64,000 nucleotides of DNA. Source: Phycisphaerales bacterium. GTDB lineage: Bacteria > Bacteroidota > Bacteroidia > Chitinophagales > Chitinophagaceae. The notes below the pieces were generated by a model. The model did no database searches. It was not told the DNA's origin and was given only the letters and a program-made list of their open reading frames with translations. Position numbers and translations under genes: made by a program. The DNA lies in contig JASGCQ010000001.1 in assembly GCA_030054025.1 (NCBI GenBank), positions 24,461 through 88,460 on the forward strand. Direction: 5' to 3'. Shown in pieces: positions 49,826 to 59,418 of the stretch (position 1 is its first letter; each line of letters starts with the position of its first letter).

Positions 49826-51220
49826 CTAGTAGCTACTTTTTATTTCCTCTTTGATATCTTCTATAATTCGATGGGCAATATTATTAGCCGTAGTTTCGCT
49901 ACTACTTTCTGCATAAATGCGAATAATGGGTTCGGTATTGGAGGTACGCAAATGAACCCAATCGTTGTCAAATTCGATTTTTAAACCATCTTCCGTATTG
50001 ATAGGCTGTGTGAAATATTTTTGTTGAATAGCAGCAAAGATTTTAGGAACATCTAAGCCTTCTGGCAGTTCGATTTTGTTTTTTGAAATAATATAATGAG
50101 GATAAGTATTGCGCAATCCGGAGATGCTTTTTCCGCTTTTTGCAAGATGAGTTAAGAAAAGCGCAATTCCTGCTAAGGCATCGCGACCATAGTGCAATTC
50201 TGGACAAATTACGCCACCATTCCCTTCTCCGCCTATCACTGCATTGTGAGCTTTCATTTTGGTTACAACATTTACCTCTCCCACTGCACTTGGAAAGTAT
50301 TGACATCCGTGCTTTTCCGTTACATCTCTAAGGGCTCTGGTGGAAGACATGTTCGAAACAGTATTGCCCTTTTTATGACTTAATACATAATCGGCAATGG
50401 CTACTAGGGTGTATTCTTCTCCAAATAAAGTCCCATCTTCATTTACAAAGCATAATCTGTCTACATCTGGGTCAACGGCAATACCTAGATGAGCATTTTC
50501 TTTCACCACATTGCTGCACAATTCAACCAAATTTTCGGGCAAGGGTTCGGGATTGTGAGCAAAATTACCATTGAGCTCTCCATTGATTACGATAATATTT
50601 TCCACTCCAAGAGCTTTTAATAATGCGGGTACAAAGGTCGTTCCGGTAGAATTAATTGCGTCCAATACAATTTTAAAACTCTTTGCTTTAATGGCATCAA
50701 CATCTACCAAAGGATGGTTTACAAGAGCACCAATATGTTTTTGCATATAGCTATCGCTATGGGTTACCTTGCCTAAATGATTAATATCGGCAAACATCAT
50801 TTCGCCTTTTTCGGCAAAATCCAGTATCCATTGTCCGTCTGCTGCATTTAAAAATTCGCCTTCGGCATTCAGTAATTTCAGGGCATTCCATTCTTTAGGG
50901 TTATGGCTGGCAGTAAGGATAATACCTCCGGCAGCCTGTTCCCATTTTACAGCCATTTCTACAGTAGGGGTAGTACTCAAGCCTAAATCAACCACGTCAA
51001 AACCACAGTTTTGCAGTGTTGCCACCACAATATTGCGTACCATCTCTCCACTCATCCTGCCATCTCTGCCCAATACTATTTTATTATTTTCTTTGTTGTT
51101 TAAGCGCAAAAAATGCGCATAAGCAGTAGTGAATTTTACCAAATCGAGAGGAGTTAATCCACTGCCTACTTTGCCCCCGATGGTTCCTCTGATGCCTGAA
51201 ATTGATTTAATTAATGCCAT
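49826..51220 (-). CDS. glmM: Phosphoglucosamine mutase-type phosphohexomutase
   Basis: ISGIRGTIGGKVGSGLTPLDLVKF...GGIILTASHNPKEWNALKLL...AVDPDVDRLCFVNEDG...LRTSNTEPIIRIYAES. Confidence 0.88.
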   Translation of the reverse strand: MALIKSISGIRGTIGGKVGSGLTPLDLVKFTTAYAHFLRLNNKENNKIVLGRDGRMSGEMVRNIVVATLQNCGFDVVDLGLSTTPTVEMAVKWEQAAGGIILTASHNPKEWNALKLLNAEGEFLNAADGQWILDFAEKGEMMFADINHLGKVTHSDSYMQKHIGALVNHPLVDVDAIKAKSFKIVLDAINSTGTTFVPALLKALGVENIIVINGELNGNFAHNPEPLPENLVELCSNVVKENAHLGIAVDPDVDRLCFVNEDGTLFGEEYTLVAIADYVLSHKKGNTVSNMSSTRALRDVTEKHGCQYFPSAVGEVNVVTKMKAHNAVIGGEGNGGVICPELHYGRDALAGIALFLTHLAKSGKSISGLRNTYPHYIISKNKIELPEGLDVPKIFAAIQQKYFTQPINTEDGLKIEFDNDWVHLRTSNTEPIIRIYAESSSETTANNIAHRIIEDIKEEIKSSY

Positions 51221-51260
51221 TGTTGAAATGCTAAAAGATGATTGTATGCGATTTGATTAT

Positions 51261-52280
51261 TTATGCGGGATTGTTTTGTTGTGGACTCGTTTCATAGATG
51301 ATTTGCAATAGGGTTTGTCCTACGGCTTTTAGTGTAGCACGGTCAATGACATTCATATTGTCGTCGTGGGTATGCCAATGTGGTTTAAAAGGTTCTTGAC
51401 TGTTAGGTACAAGGTTGATGATGTCAATAGTAGGTATTTTGATGATTTCATTGACATATTTATGGTCGTCGGTAATGCCGCCACCTTGTACAAAAGGAAA
51501 GTAAGAAGAGAAACCTGCTCTTTGTGCTGCTTGGTAAACATTTCGTTGTACATCAGGTGCATATTGCGATGATAGCATTTCTAAAGGAAAGGTAGCACCT
51601 TTTGCACCAACCATATCCAGTAAAACACCAAACTCTGCAGTGTAGCCTGCCACATGTGGATTGTGTGCCCAATATTGTGTACCTAAGCAATAACTATCTT
51701 CTCCCCATTCCGTTTTTCCGTAATCTTCTACATCAGTAAATAGAATGTCAATACCAATATCCGCCCCTATTTTTAGAGTGTGTACTTGCCGAGCAAGTTC
51801 TATCAATACGCCTACACCGCTAGCGGCATCATCTGCGGCAAGGATAGGTTTTGTTTGGGCACTATCGTCTTCGTCTGCCCAAGATCGGCTATCCCAATGG
51901 GTGAGCAAAAGAATACGTTTGGTAGCCTTGGGGTTGATACTGCCAATCAGGTTGATACAAGGCAGCATTTTGCCGTCGCCACCTTTTACCTGAGTCGATT
52001 GCCGATAAACAGTGTCGCAAAATGTTTTTAATTTTTGCTGCATCCAATCGGCGCATTTTTTTTGTCCTATAGAACCCGGTGTGCGGAATCCAAAATTTAA
52101 TTGCTCTTGAATATAATTGTAGGCAGAATCTGGGTTGAAATTGGGGATGCTGACTTTTGGGATATTGGTAATGGGCGTACGGCTATCGTTTTTGTTTTCC
52201 TGATCTTCTCCTCCGCAACTCTGTAGGATGAAGCATAGGGGAACAAAAAGTAGCTTTAGAATGGAATTGTATAATCGCAT
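51261..52280 (-). CDS. M28 family peptidase / glutaminyl-peptide cyclotransferase-like lipoprotein
   Basis: LQSCGGEDQ lipobox; ILLLTHWDSRSWADEDDSAQTKPILAADDAASGVGVLIELARQ; DVEDYGKTEWGEDSYCLGTQYWA. Confidence 0.85.
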   Translation of the reverse strand: MRLYNSILKLLFVPLCFILQSCGGEDQENKNDSRTPITNIPKVSIPNFNPDSAYNYIQEQLNFGFRTPGSIGQKKCADWMQQKLKTFCDTVYRQSTQVKGGDGKMLPCINLIGSINPKATKRILLLTHWDSRSWADEDDSAQTKPILAADDAASGVGVLIELARQVHTLKIGADIGIDILFTDVEDYGKTEWGEDSYCLGTQYWAHNPHVAGYTAEFGVLLDMVGAKGATFPLEMLSSQYAPDVQRNVYQAAQRAGFSSYFPFVQGGGITDDHKYVNEIIKIPTIDIINLVPNSQEPFKPHWHTHDDNMNVIDRATLKAVGQTLLQIIYETSPQQNNPA

Positions 52281-52332
52281 TTGGAATAAAATGAGTGTGT
52301 AAAATTGATTCCTTTTTAGGAGAAATAAAAAT

Positions 52333-52365
52333 GCCTCTTTCTAAATTTTTGGTAAAGAAAGAGGC
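52333..52365 (-). terminator. Minus-strand terminator
   Basis: GCCTCTTTCT...AGAAAGAGGC, T-rich tail in minus orientation. Confidence 0.7.
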
Positions 52366-52389
52366 TTTAGTATCAACAGATGAAACTGA

Positions 52390-53268
52390 TTATTTCAATT
52401 TCACTTCTATGGCTTGGAGTACTTCTTTATCCGAAGATTCGTTGGTACTCAAAAATCCTACGATCGAGCAATTTTCGAGCTTCCAAGTAGATGATGGGGT
52501 GAATTGGTAGTTATACTCATATACTCTGCCCGGTTGCTTAGTACTTATATTATCTAAAATAGCATTGCCATAATATGGGGTCAAACATTTTCGGAAAATA
52601 TGGTTGTGTACATAATGCATGTCAACACTATCGGTATATTCTTGAGCATCAATAATATTGCTTTCGATAACCCCTAGGGTAAGTGCATTCTTTTTGGCAA
52701 CTGCACTAGTGTAAGCAATTTTTACATTTAAGCTGACAAGGTTGGTGCTGCTGTTGTAAGTTGATTTGATATACATATTTGCAGGAGCAGCAACAGATAA
52801 TCGGGAACTAACAGTTGAAGACCACTGATTTCGACCAATTTGCAGAGTAGAGCCTACAGGAATTCGGTCTATTCCGGCGGTAGGTATAGAGGTTAATCCA
52901 CCAAAAATCGAACTACTCATCAGCGTTGCGGCAGAGTCTCTGAAATCAAATGCACTTTTTTCTCCGTTGGGTTTGTTGACAGGTTTGAAAATTTCTCCTG
53001 CGTTAAAGGTATGATAGGCTACAGCCACTATTTTTCCGGGATTGCTGCTAATGATACTGCTTACTACATCATGACCCGCCGGACAGTTGGTACATGAGGC
53101 TCCTGTAAATTCTTCAATCAATACATTCCTTGCTTGAGCTACTTCAGGTGTGGTAACATAGGTGGTGTCAACATAATTTTTGAATCCGTCTATGACAACA
53201 TCTTTTTCTTCGCAAGATTGTAATGCCAGTATGGATGCAAGTACTCCTAAACGCAATATTTTTTTCAT
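52390..53268 (-). CDS. Omp28-related outer membrane lipoprotein (start set to MKKILRL)
   Basis: MKKILRLGVLASILALQSCEEKD; VLIEEFTGASCTNCPAGHDVVSSI thioredoxin-like CxxC. Confidence 0.75.
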   Translation of the reverse strand: MKKILRLGVLASILALQSCEEKDVVIDGFKNYVDTTYVTTPEVAQARNVLIEEFTGASCTNCPAGHDVVSSIISSNPGKIVAVAYHTFNAGEIFKPVNKPNGEKSAFDFRDSAATLMSSSIFGGLTSIPTAGIDRIPVGSTLQIGRNQWSSTVSSRLSVAAPANMYIKSTYNSSTNLVSLNVKIAYTSAVAKKNALTLGVIESNIIDAQEYTDSVDMHYVHNHIFRKCLTPYYGNAILDNISTKQPGRVYEYNYQFTPSSTWKLENCSIVGFLSTNESSDKEVLQAIEVKLK

Positions 53269-53333
53269 GCTCAATGACTTTAATCTAATATCGAAAGTAC
53301 GAATTATTTGGAATTGATAAACGTACTTTTTTA

Positions 53334-54611
53334 TCAGCGACAAAATTGAATCATCACTTGTGCAAATTCGGAAACAATAGGCAATTCGGGTTGGTTGTAG
53401 CTTGCCAAATTTTCAGACTTATCTGAACTGGCATTTTTTAGCACATGATTCATGCCCTTGATGATGCTTAACTGTGCGTTGGTATTGGCTGCTTTCAAAA
53501 ATTGAGCGTCTTCTACAGACACTTGCAAATCGGTAGTGCCTTGAATGATGAGTATTGGATTTCTAATCGTTTTAATTTCTGTTTGTGGGTCATAAGCAAA
53601 CCAAGAAATCATATAGGGCTGTACCGAATTTCTAAAAATAGACGATAGTCTTTCGCTGGAAACCTGAGCTACAGTTTTGCCTTCTTTCAAAGACTTCAAA
53701 ATTTTTGTTGTTTCCGTTTTGTCTTCAGGCATAAGCCCATTGAGTTGCTTCATTAGTATTTTGTCTGCCGATTCTCCTGCTCCTGAGATGGAAATCAATT
53801 TATCTACGGGTTCTTTATTGGCAGCAATCATGCCTATCAAGGAGCCTTCGCTATGCCCTGCAATGATGATTTTACCAAAACGCCCGTCTTTTTTTATTTT
53901 TTGAATAAATTTAATAGCATCGTTCACCATATCATCAAAGCGCGTTTCAGATTCAGGACTCGAAGCACCCATGCTTTCTCCTACACCTCTTTTGTCGTAA
54001 CGCACAGAAGCTATTCCTGCCTGTGCAAGGGAGTCTGCGAGCATTTTGAAAGCGTTTGATTTTAGTCCCATAGCACTATTACAGTTGCGGTCGGTAGGGC
54101 CAGAGCCTGCGATGATGAGGACGATATTCGGTTTGCTTTTTGTAGATTCAGGCATTTTAAGAGTGCCGTATAAGGTGGCACCACTTTGGGTTTGGGCATT
54201 GAAATTGGAAGGCTCTTTTTCTGCCGTTGCTGTATTGCTTTCTTCTTTCTGAACGGGTTGGAAAAATAAGCCACTCAATTGATTTTTGTCATTGAGCGGG
54301 AACACAATATTGTATTTCCCTTTTTCAAAAACACCTGTATAAATGGTATTTTCGGCAGTTTCTTGTACTATACTTGTGCTGAGTAGTTTACCAAACTGAG
54401 CATTGAGATTTTCTAGCAAATCTTTCGTTTTTTCGACACTCAATGCAGCACGCATTTGAGCCGAGTACATGGCATATAAGCTATCCGCATTTTTGCTGTT
54501 ATAGTAGAGTTGAAACTTAGCAATAGCTATCGTATAGTTCAGTTTCTTGTTTTGTGCATTCGCAGAACAGATGCACAATAGAAGTGCAATGAATAAAATA
54601 GACCTTTTCAT
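53334..54611 (-). CDS. Exported alpha/beta hydrolase with DUF3887-like N-terminal domain
   Basis: IVLIIAGSGPTDRNCN...VRYDKRGVGES...IIAGHSEGSLIGMIAA nucleophile elbow. Confidence 0.88.
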   Translation of the reverse strand: MKRSILFIALLLCICSANAQNKKLNYTIAIAKFQLYYNSKNADSLYAMYSAQMRAALSVEKTKDLLENLNAQFGKLLSTSIVQETAENTIYTGVFEKGKYNIVFPLNDKNQLSGLFFQPVQKEESNTATAEKEPSNFNAQTQSGATLYGTLKMPESTKSKPNIVLIIAGSGPTDRNCNSAMGLKSNAFKMLADSLAQAGIASVRYDKRGVGESMGASSPESETRFDDMVNDAIKFIQKIKKDGRFGKIIIAGHSEGSLIGMIAANKEPVDKLISISGAGESADKILMKQLNGLMPEDKTETTKILKSLKEGKTVAQVSSERLSSIFRNSVQPYMISWFAYDPQTEIKTIRNPILIIQGTTDLQVSVEDAQFLKAANTNAQLSIIKGMNHVLKNASSDKSENLASYNQPELPIVSEFAQVMIQFCR

Positions 54612-54632
54612 AAGTATTGAATAATTGAAAAT

Positions 54633-55181
54633 TTAAAGAATGCCGTACATTTTTAGAACAATTAATTTGGATACCGACTCAGCCAAAACTATGGCGATGA
54701 TAAAGCTCACAATGGCTTTTGAGCCTTTGGCATTGCAGGATACCGTATAGGCATTGTAGAGCAAGGCTATCATCCAGATGGCAAAGACTAAAGTTGCCAT
54801 TCCAAAGACAATTTGCGATGTTTTGATATCGTTGATGTTCACCGGTTCGTGTAATGTCATAAATGCCAATAGAGCAACGATAATCATGGACTAACGAGCC
54901 AATGCGACTGTGCCTGCCACGTCAATCAAACGAATACGAGATGCAGAAGCAAATTTGCCGGTGATGAATAAAAAAATAAAGAGGCAAAGCCAATCAATTA
55001 GTGGCTCGATAAAATAGAACCAAAGTGAAGTTTGTGCCCCAATATGTACATCAAGGGTACCATCAAAATGACAATGACTCCAAATCGAAATGATTGCGGT
55101 CAAAGCCATGAAGAAGAAGCCAAGCAATAGTGATTGTAAACCGGCGATACGCAAAAAGGGGTTGAATAAATAGGTCTGCAT
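54633..55181 (-). pseudogene. Yip1-like polytopic membrane protein split by an in-frame TAG at 54891-54893
   Basis: Two ORFs (54891..55181 and 54633..54887) are in the same frame: ...IDVAGTVALAR[TAG]SMIIVALLAFMTL... Confidence 0.75.
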
Positions 55182-55183
55182 AC

Positions 55184-55459
55184 TTAATTTTTTTGTAGCA
55201 GTGTTAATTGATGGATGATATCGTCTAGGCGATTGCGAACAGAGGGATAACTCAACTTGAGTTTTTCCGCCATTAATTTTAGGCTACCACTACTCGTTAC
55301 AAAATCAAGGATAAATGCTTGTTCCTCTTCGCTCAGTTGGGATAATATAGGTAAAGTAAAGATGCCCGACACTACAGTATCACAAGCGGGACAAGCCAAA
55401 CTTTGAACTTTTAATGCCGTAGTACAACTGGGGCACAAAAATGGTAAGTTTTTTTTCAT
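55184..55459 (-). CDS. DUF2089 family small zinc-ribbon/HTH regulator
   Basis: LPFLCPSCTTALKVQSLACPACDTVVSG...LSEEEQAFILDFVTSSGSLKLMAEKLKLSYPSVRNRLDDII. Confidence 0.88.
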   Translation of the reverse strand: MKKNLPFLCPSCTTALKVQSLACPACDTVVSGIFTLPILSQLSEEEQAFILDFVTSSGSLKLMAEKLKLSYPSVRNRLDDIIHQLTLLQKN

Positions 55460-55692
55460 TTGTTGATTAATAATGACACAAAATTAATTAATAATTCAAT
55501 ATTGTTTAGTTTTAGTTCATTTTTATTTATTTGCTTTCAAAGCATTCCCCAAAATCCCCCTGCTATTTTTTCAGGTTTTTGTCTTTGGCACAAGGATTGT
55601 CTTTAGTATAGTTCAACATTTTGTCTCTATAAGCAGCACTTGTTTTGCCATTATGTCTGCATTTTTAAATTTTACGACAATTTTTTTTTAGC

Positions 55693-58101
55693 ATGAAAGC
55701 AATGATTGATATGACGTTTAACCAAAATGACCAAGAGATGGAATTTATGCCCATAGTTCCTTTGGGTGAAGATGAATTAAATGATGAAGAAAAGAAAAAT
55801 TTGCCCACAGAGATTCCCTTGATTGCCCTGCGAAATACAGTGTTGTTTCCCAATGTTGTTCTGCCTATTACCGTTTCTCGCGAAAAATCGGTCAAAGCCA
55901 TAGAATTTGCCAATGCCAATGGTAAATGGATAGGCGTATTGGCACAGAAGGATATGAACAATGAAAATCCTAGTGCCGAAGATATTTACACTACGGGAAC
56001 CCTTGCTAAAATTGTGAAGCAGATAAAAATGCCCGATGGCAATACCACCCTGTTTATCATGGGCAGAATGCGTTTTACGATTAAGGAAATTACGCAGAGC
56101 GAACCTTATTTCAAAGCACACATCAGCCTGATGGACGATGTGTGTCCGAAGAATGATTCGGAGTTCGATGCTATTATGTCTTCTGTGCGCGATTATTCAG
56201 AAAAAATACTCACTCAATCGCCCAATCTGCCCAGCGAAGCCAGTATCGTGTTGCGCAATATCGAACAACAATCCTTCTTATTACACTTCATAGCCTCCAA
56301 TATCAATGCGAAGTTGGCCGATAAACAAATGTTGTTGGAGATAGATGACATCAAAGTAAGAGGCGAAAAACTATTGCAAATATTACAAGCCGAATTGCAA
56401 CTGGTAGAACTCAAAAATGAGATTACCAACAAAACACGCGGCGAGATGGATAAGCAGCAGCGTGAATACTTTTTGCAACAACAGCTCAAATCTATCAAAG
56501 ACGAACTAGGCGGCGACCCCAATGAACGCGAACTGCGTGATTTGCAGAAAAGAGCCGAAGGAATGGTGTGGCCCGATACAGCCAGAGATTTGTTTCAAAA
56601 AAATGTGCAAAAACTGGAGCGCATGCATCCCAGTACGCCCGACTATTCGGTGATTTATAATCACTTGGACTTGATGTTGGATTTACCTTGGAGTAATTAT
56701 ACTGCCGATTCTTATGATTTGCCCCATGCGCAGCAAGTACTTGACGACGACCATTACGGCATGGAAAAAATCAAAGAACGCATATTGGAATACCTTGCCG
56801 TGCTGAAACTGAAAGGCGATATGAAATCGCCCATTTTGTGTTTTGTAGGCCCTCCTGGTATTGGTAAAACATCACTTGGTCGTAGTATAGCCAATGCCAT
56901 TAATCGAAAATATGTGCGCCTAAGCTTGGGCGGCTTGCACGATGAAAGTGAAATACGCGGGCATCGCAAAACCTACATAGGAGCTATGCCTGGTCGTATC
57001 ATTCAATCCTTGCGCAAAGTAAAATCGGCCAACCCTGTCTTTATCCTTGATGAGATTGATAAGATTGGGCGCGACCATCGAGGCGATCCTTCTTCCGCCC
57101 TGCTCGAAGTCTTAGACCCTGAACAAAATAGCGCCTTTTACGACAACTATCTTGAGATGGAATTTGACCTCTCGAAAGTACTTTTTGTAGCCACCGCCAA
57201 TAGCTTGCAAGATATACAACCTGCACTCCGCGACCGTTTGGAGATTATCCAACTCAATGGATACAGCATAGAAGAAAAAACCGAAATAGCTAAAAAACAC
57301 CTCATCCCTAAGCAAAAAGAATTGCACGGATTAAACAAAACCAGCATCAGGTTTTCGGACAAAGTGCTGCAACAAATCGTACAAGATTATACCCGAGAGA
57401 GTGGTGTTCGAGAGTTCGATAGACTCATAGCATCTGTGATGCGCAATGTAGCAAAACATGTGGCTATGGAGCAAACGGTGCCGCCCCATATCACTGCCCA
57501 AAAAGTAGTAGATATACTCGGAAAGCCCAAATTTTCTAACGATGTGTATCAGCGCGGATTACCCGCCGGTGTTGCCGTTGGTTTGGCTTGGACATCCGTA
57601 GGAGGCGAAATTTTGTTTATCGAAACCAACCTGAGCAAAGGAAAAGGTGGACTCACCATTACTGGCAATCTGGGTAATGTGATGAAAGAAAGTGCCACCA
57701 CAGCCTTGTCTTACCTCAAAGCACATGCCGAAGAATTGGGTATAGAAGAGTCGGTATTTGAAGAAAATAATATTCATATACACGTACCCGAAGGGGCTGT
57801 GCCTAAAGACGGACCAAGCGCAGGCATCACCATGCTGAGTGCACTCACCTCCTTATTTACCGGGTGCAAATTGCGCAATTATCTTGCCATGACGGGCGAA
57901 ATAACCCTTCGTGGACAAGTACTGCCTGTAGGTGGTATCAAAGAAAAAGTATTAGCAGCCAAGCGTGCAGGGGTGAAGGAAATTATTCTTTGCAGCCAAA
58001 ACGAAAAGGACATCGAAGACATCAATCCGCTTTTTATCAAAGGTATCAAGTTTCATTATGTAAAAGAAATGAACGAGGTGTTGGAATTGGCTTTGAAGTA
58101 A
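55693..58101 (+). CDS. lon: ATP-dependent protease Lon
   Basis: [26 protein letters not shown]...[53 protein letters not shown]...[11 protein letters not shown]. Confidence 0.98.
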   Translation: MKAMIDMTFNQNDQEMEFMPIVPLGEDELNDEEKKNLPTEIPLIALRNTVLFPNVVLPITVSREKSVKAIEFANANGKWIGVLAQKDMNNENPSAEDIYTTGTLAKIVKQIKMPDGNTTLFIMGRMRFTIKEITQSEPYFKAHISLMDDVCPKNDSEFDAIMSSVRDYSEKILTQSPNLPSEASIVLRNIEQQSFLLHFIASNINAKLADKQMLLEIDDIKVRGEKLLQILQAELQLVELKNEITNKTRGEMDKQQREYFLQQQLKSIKDELGGDPNERELRDLQKRAEGMVWPDTARDLFQKNVQKLERMHPSTPDYSVIYNHLDLMLDLPWSNYTADSYDLPHAQQVLDDDHYGMEKIKERILEYLAVLKLKGDMKSPILCFVGPPGIGKTSLGRSIANAINRKYVRLSLGGLHDESEIRGHRKTYIGAMPGRIIQSLRKVKSANPVFILDEIDKIGRDHRGDPSSALLEVLDPEQNSAFYDNYLEMEFDLSKVLFVATANSLQDIQPALRDRLEIIQLNGYSIEEKTEIAKKHLIPKQKELHGLNKTSIRFSDKVLQQIVQDYTRESGVREFDRLIASVMRNVAKHVAMEQTVPPHITAQKVVDILGKPKFSNDVYQRGLPAGVAVGLAWTSVGGEILFIETNLSKGKGGLTITGNLGNVMKESATTALSYLKAHAEELGIEESVFEENNIHIHVPEGAVPKDGPSAGITMLSALTSLFTGCKLRNYLAMTGEITLRGQVLPVGGIKEKVLAAKRAGVKEIILCSQNEKDIEDINPLFIKGIKFHYVKEMNEVLELALK

Positions 58102-58153
58102 TGTTAACAGGAGCTAATTCATACAAAACCCTAGGCGGAGCATAATATTCTAT

Positions 58154-58229
58154 AGCTCCACCTACCAAAATAATAGCTCGACCTGTCAAACTTGCGGGGT
58201 TGGCTACCCGAAAGGTAGCTCCATCTACC
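58154..58229. repeat. Cluster of imperfect AGCTCCACCTACC repeats with embedded GCTACC/GGTAGC hairpin
   Basis: AGCTCCACCTACC (58154-58166), AGCTCGACCTGTC (58175-58187), AGCTCCATCTACC (58217-58229); hairpin GCTACC-CGAAA-GGTAGC (approx. 58203-58219). Confidence 0.6.
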
Positions 58230-58458
58230 CAAAAGCAAGGAACAGCTATATCCAATGAAGCTGCTCCTATATAATGACAACCCCAAGCCTTGCAGGATGA
58301 TATAAATTGTTGTTAACTTTGAAAAAGTGAAATCTTATGATTTTTCCATTGACCGTAATAATTATTTCAAAATATCAAACACATTTTCGTTCGAAAGCTC
58401 TAAAACAGAGTAGAACAGTTATATCCAAGACGCAAGATAAAACTTCTTTTTTTGCTTT

Positions 58459-58498
58459 AAAACCTGTTGCTATTTGAAAAAAATAAAACAGGTTTTTT
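58459..58498 (+). terminator. Hairpin with T-tail in the lon-ompA intergenic region
   Basis: AAAACCTGTT...AACAGGTTTT followed by TTTT. Confidence 0.6.
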
Positions 58499-58536
58499 CG
58501 TGAATACTTTTTTATGGTTAGGATTCAATTCACTAC

Positions 58537-58544
58537 TACCTTTG
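58537..58544 (+). promoter_or_regulatory. -7 element TACCTTTG upstream of the OmpA lipoprotein
   Basis: TACCTTTG 24 nt upstream of the ATG at 58568. Confidence 0.5.
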
Positions 58545-58567
58545 AATTTGTACAAAACGAATTTTAG

Positions 58568-59401
58568 ATGAAAACGATACAAGGAAATAGTATTTTCATA
58601 ACACTACTACTATCGGCAATTATTTTTTCTTGTGTTCCTCAAAAAAAATATATTGCCCTTCGCAATCGAACCAATCGTTTGTCCCGTGATAGTGTAAATT
58701 TTTATAGCCAATTATTAGGCTTGAAAGGTACAATTAGCAAATTGGAAATGGAACGTGAAATGACCAATTCTAAATTAAAAAAAAGCAGAGGCGAGCTTTT
58801 GCAAGCTAAAGAAACCTTGAATACTAATGCCGAAACTATTGCGAAACAACAAAAACGACTCATAGAACTCCGACAGCTTATTGAGCAACAAAAACAAACT
58901 ACCGAAACTTTACGCAATTCTATTGCAGCAGCTTTAGGTAGCTTTAATGCCGACCAATTGACAGTAAGCCTCAAGAATGGCAAAGTGTATGTAAGCATAT
59001 CCGAAAAATTATTGTTTGTCTCAGGAAGTGCCGATGTGCGCATTGAAGGTAAAAATGCTTTATCCAGTTTGGCAAAAGCACTCAATCAAAACGCCGATAT
59101 CAATATTAATGTGGAAGGAGATGCCGATTCTATTCCTATCGCCAAAAAATTTATGGATAATTGGGTCTTGAGTGTGGCTAGGAGCACCGCCATTGCCTGT
59201 ATTTTGATAAAAGATTACCACGCAACCCCAGTGCGGATTATTAGTAGCAGCAGGAGTCAGTTTTTGCCTTTGGCAGACAATGCTTCACCCGAAAGTAGAG
59301 CCAAGAATCGTAGAACAGAAATTATTTTAGAGCCAAGATTAGATAAAATTATGGAACTTGTGGACAACCAAAACAATTCAACCGATACCACAACGCATTA
59401 G
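58568..59401 (+). CDS. OmpA family lipoprotein with coiled-coil
   Basis: AIIFSCVPQKKYIALRNRTNRLSRDSVNFY...LLFVSGSADVRIEGKNALSSLAKALNQNADININVEGDAD...NRRTEIILEP. Confidence 0.85.
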   Translation: MKTIQGNSIFITLLLSAIIFSCVPQKKYIALRNRTNRLSRDSVNFYSQLLGLKGTISKLEMEREMTNSKLKKSRGELLQAKETLNTNAETIAKQQKRLIELRQLIEQQKQTTETLRNSIAAALGSFNADQLTVSLKNGKVYVSISEKLLFVSGSADVRIEGKNALSSLAKALNQNADININVEGDADSIPIAKKFMDNWVLSVARSTAIACILIKDYHATPVRIISSSRSQFLPLADNASPESRAKNRRTEIILEPRLDKIMELVDNQNNSTDTTTH

Positions 59402-59418
59402 TTTCCCAGCCATACCCT

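Noticed and set aside
58046-58255. Minus-strand 69-aa ORF
   Set aside because: Overlaps the 3' end of lon and is mostly a translation of the AGCTCC-type repeat cluster; more likely non-coding
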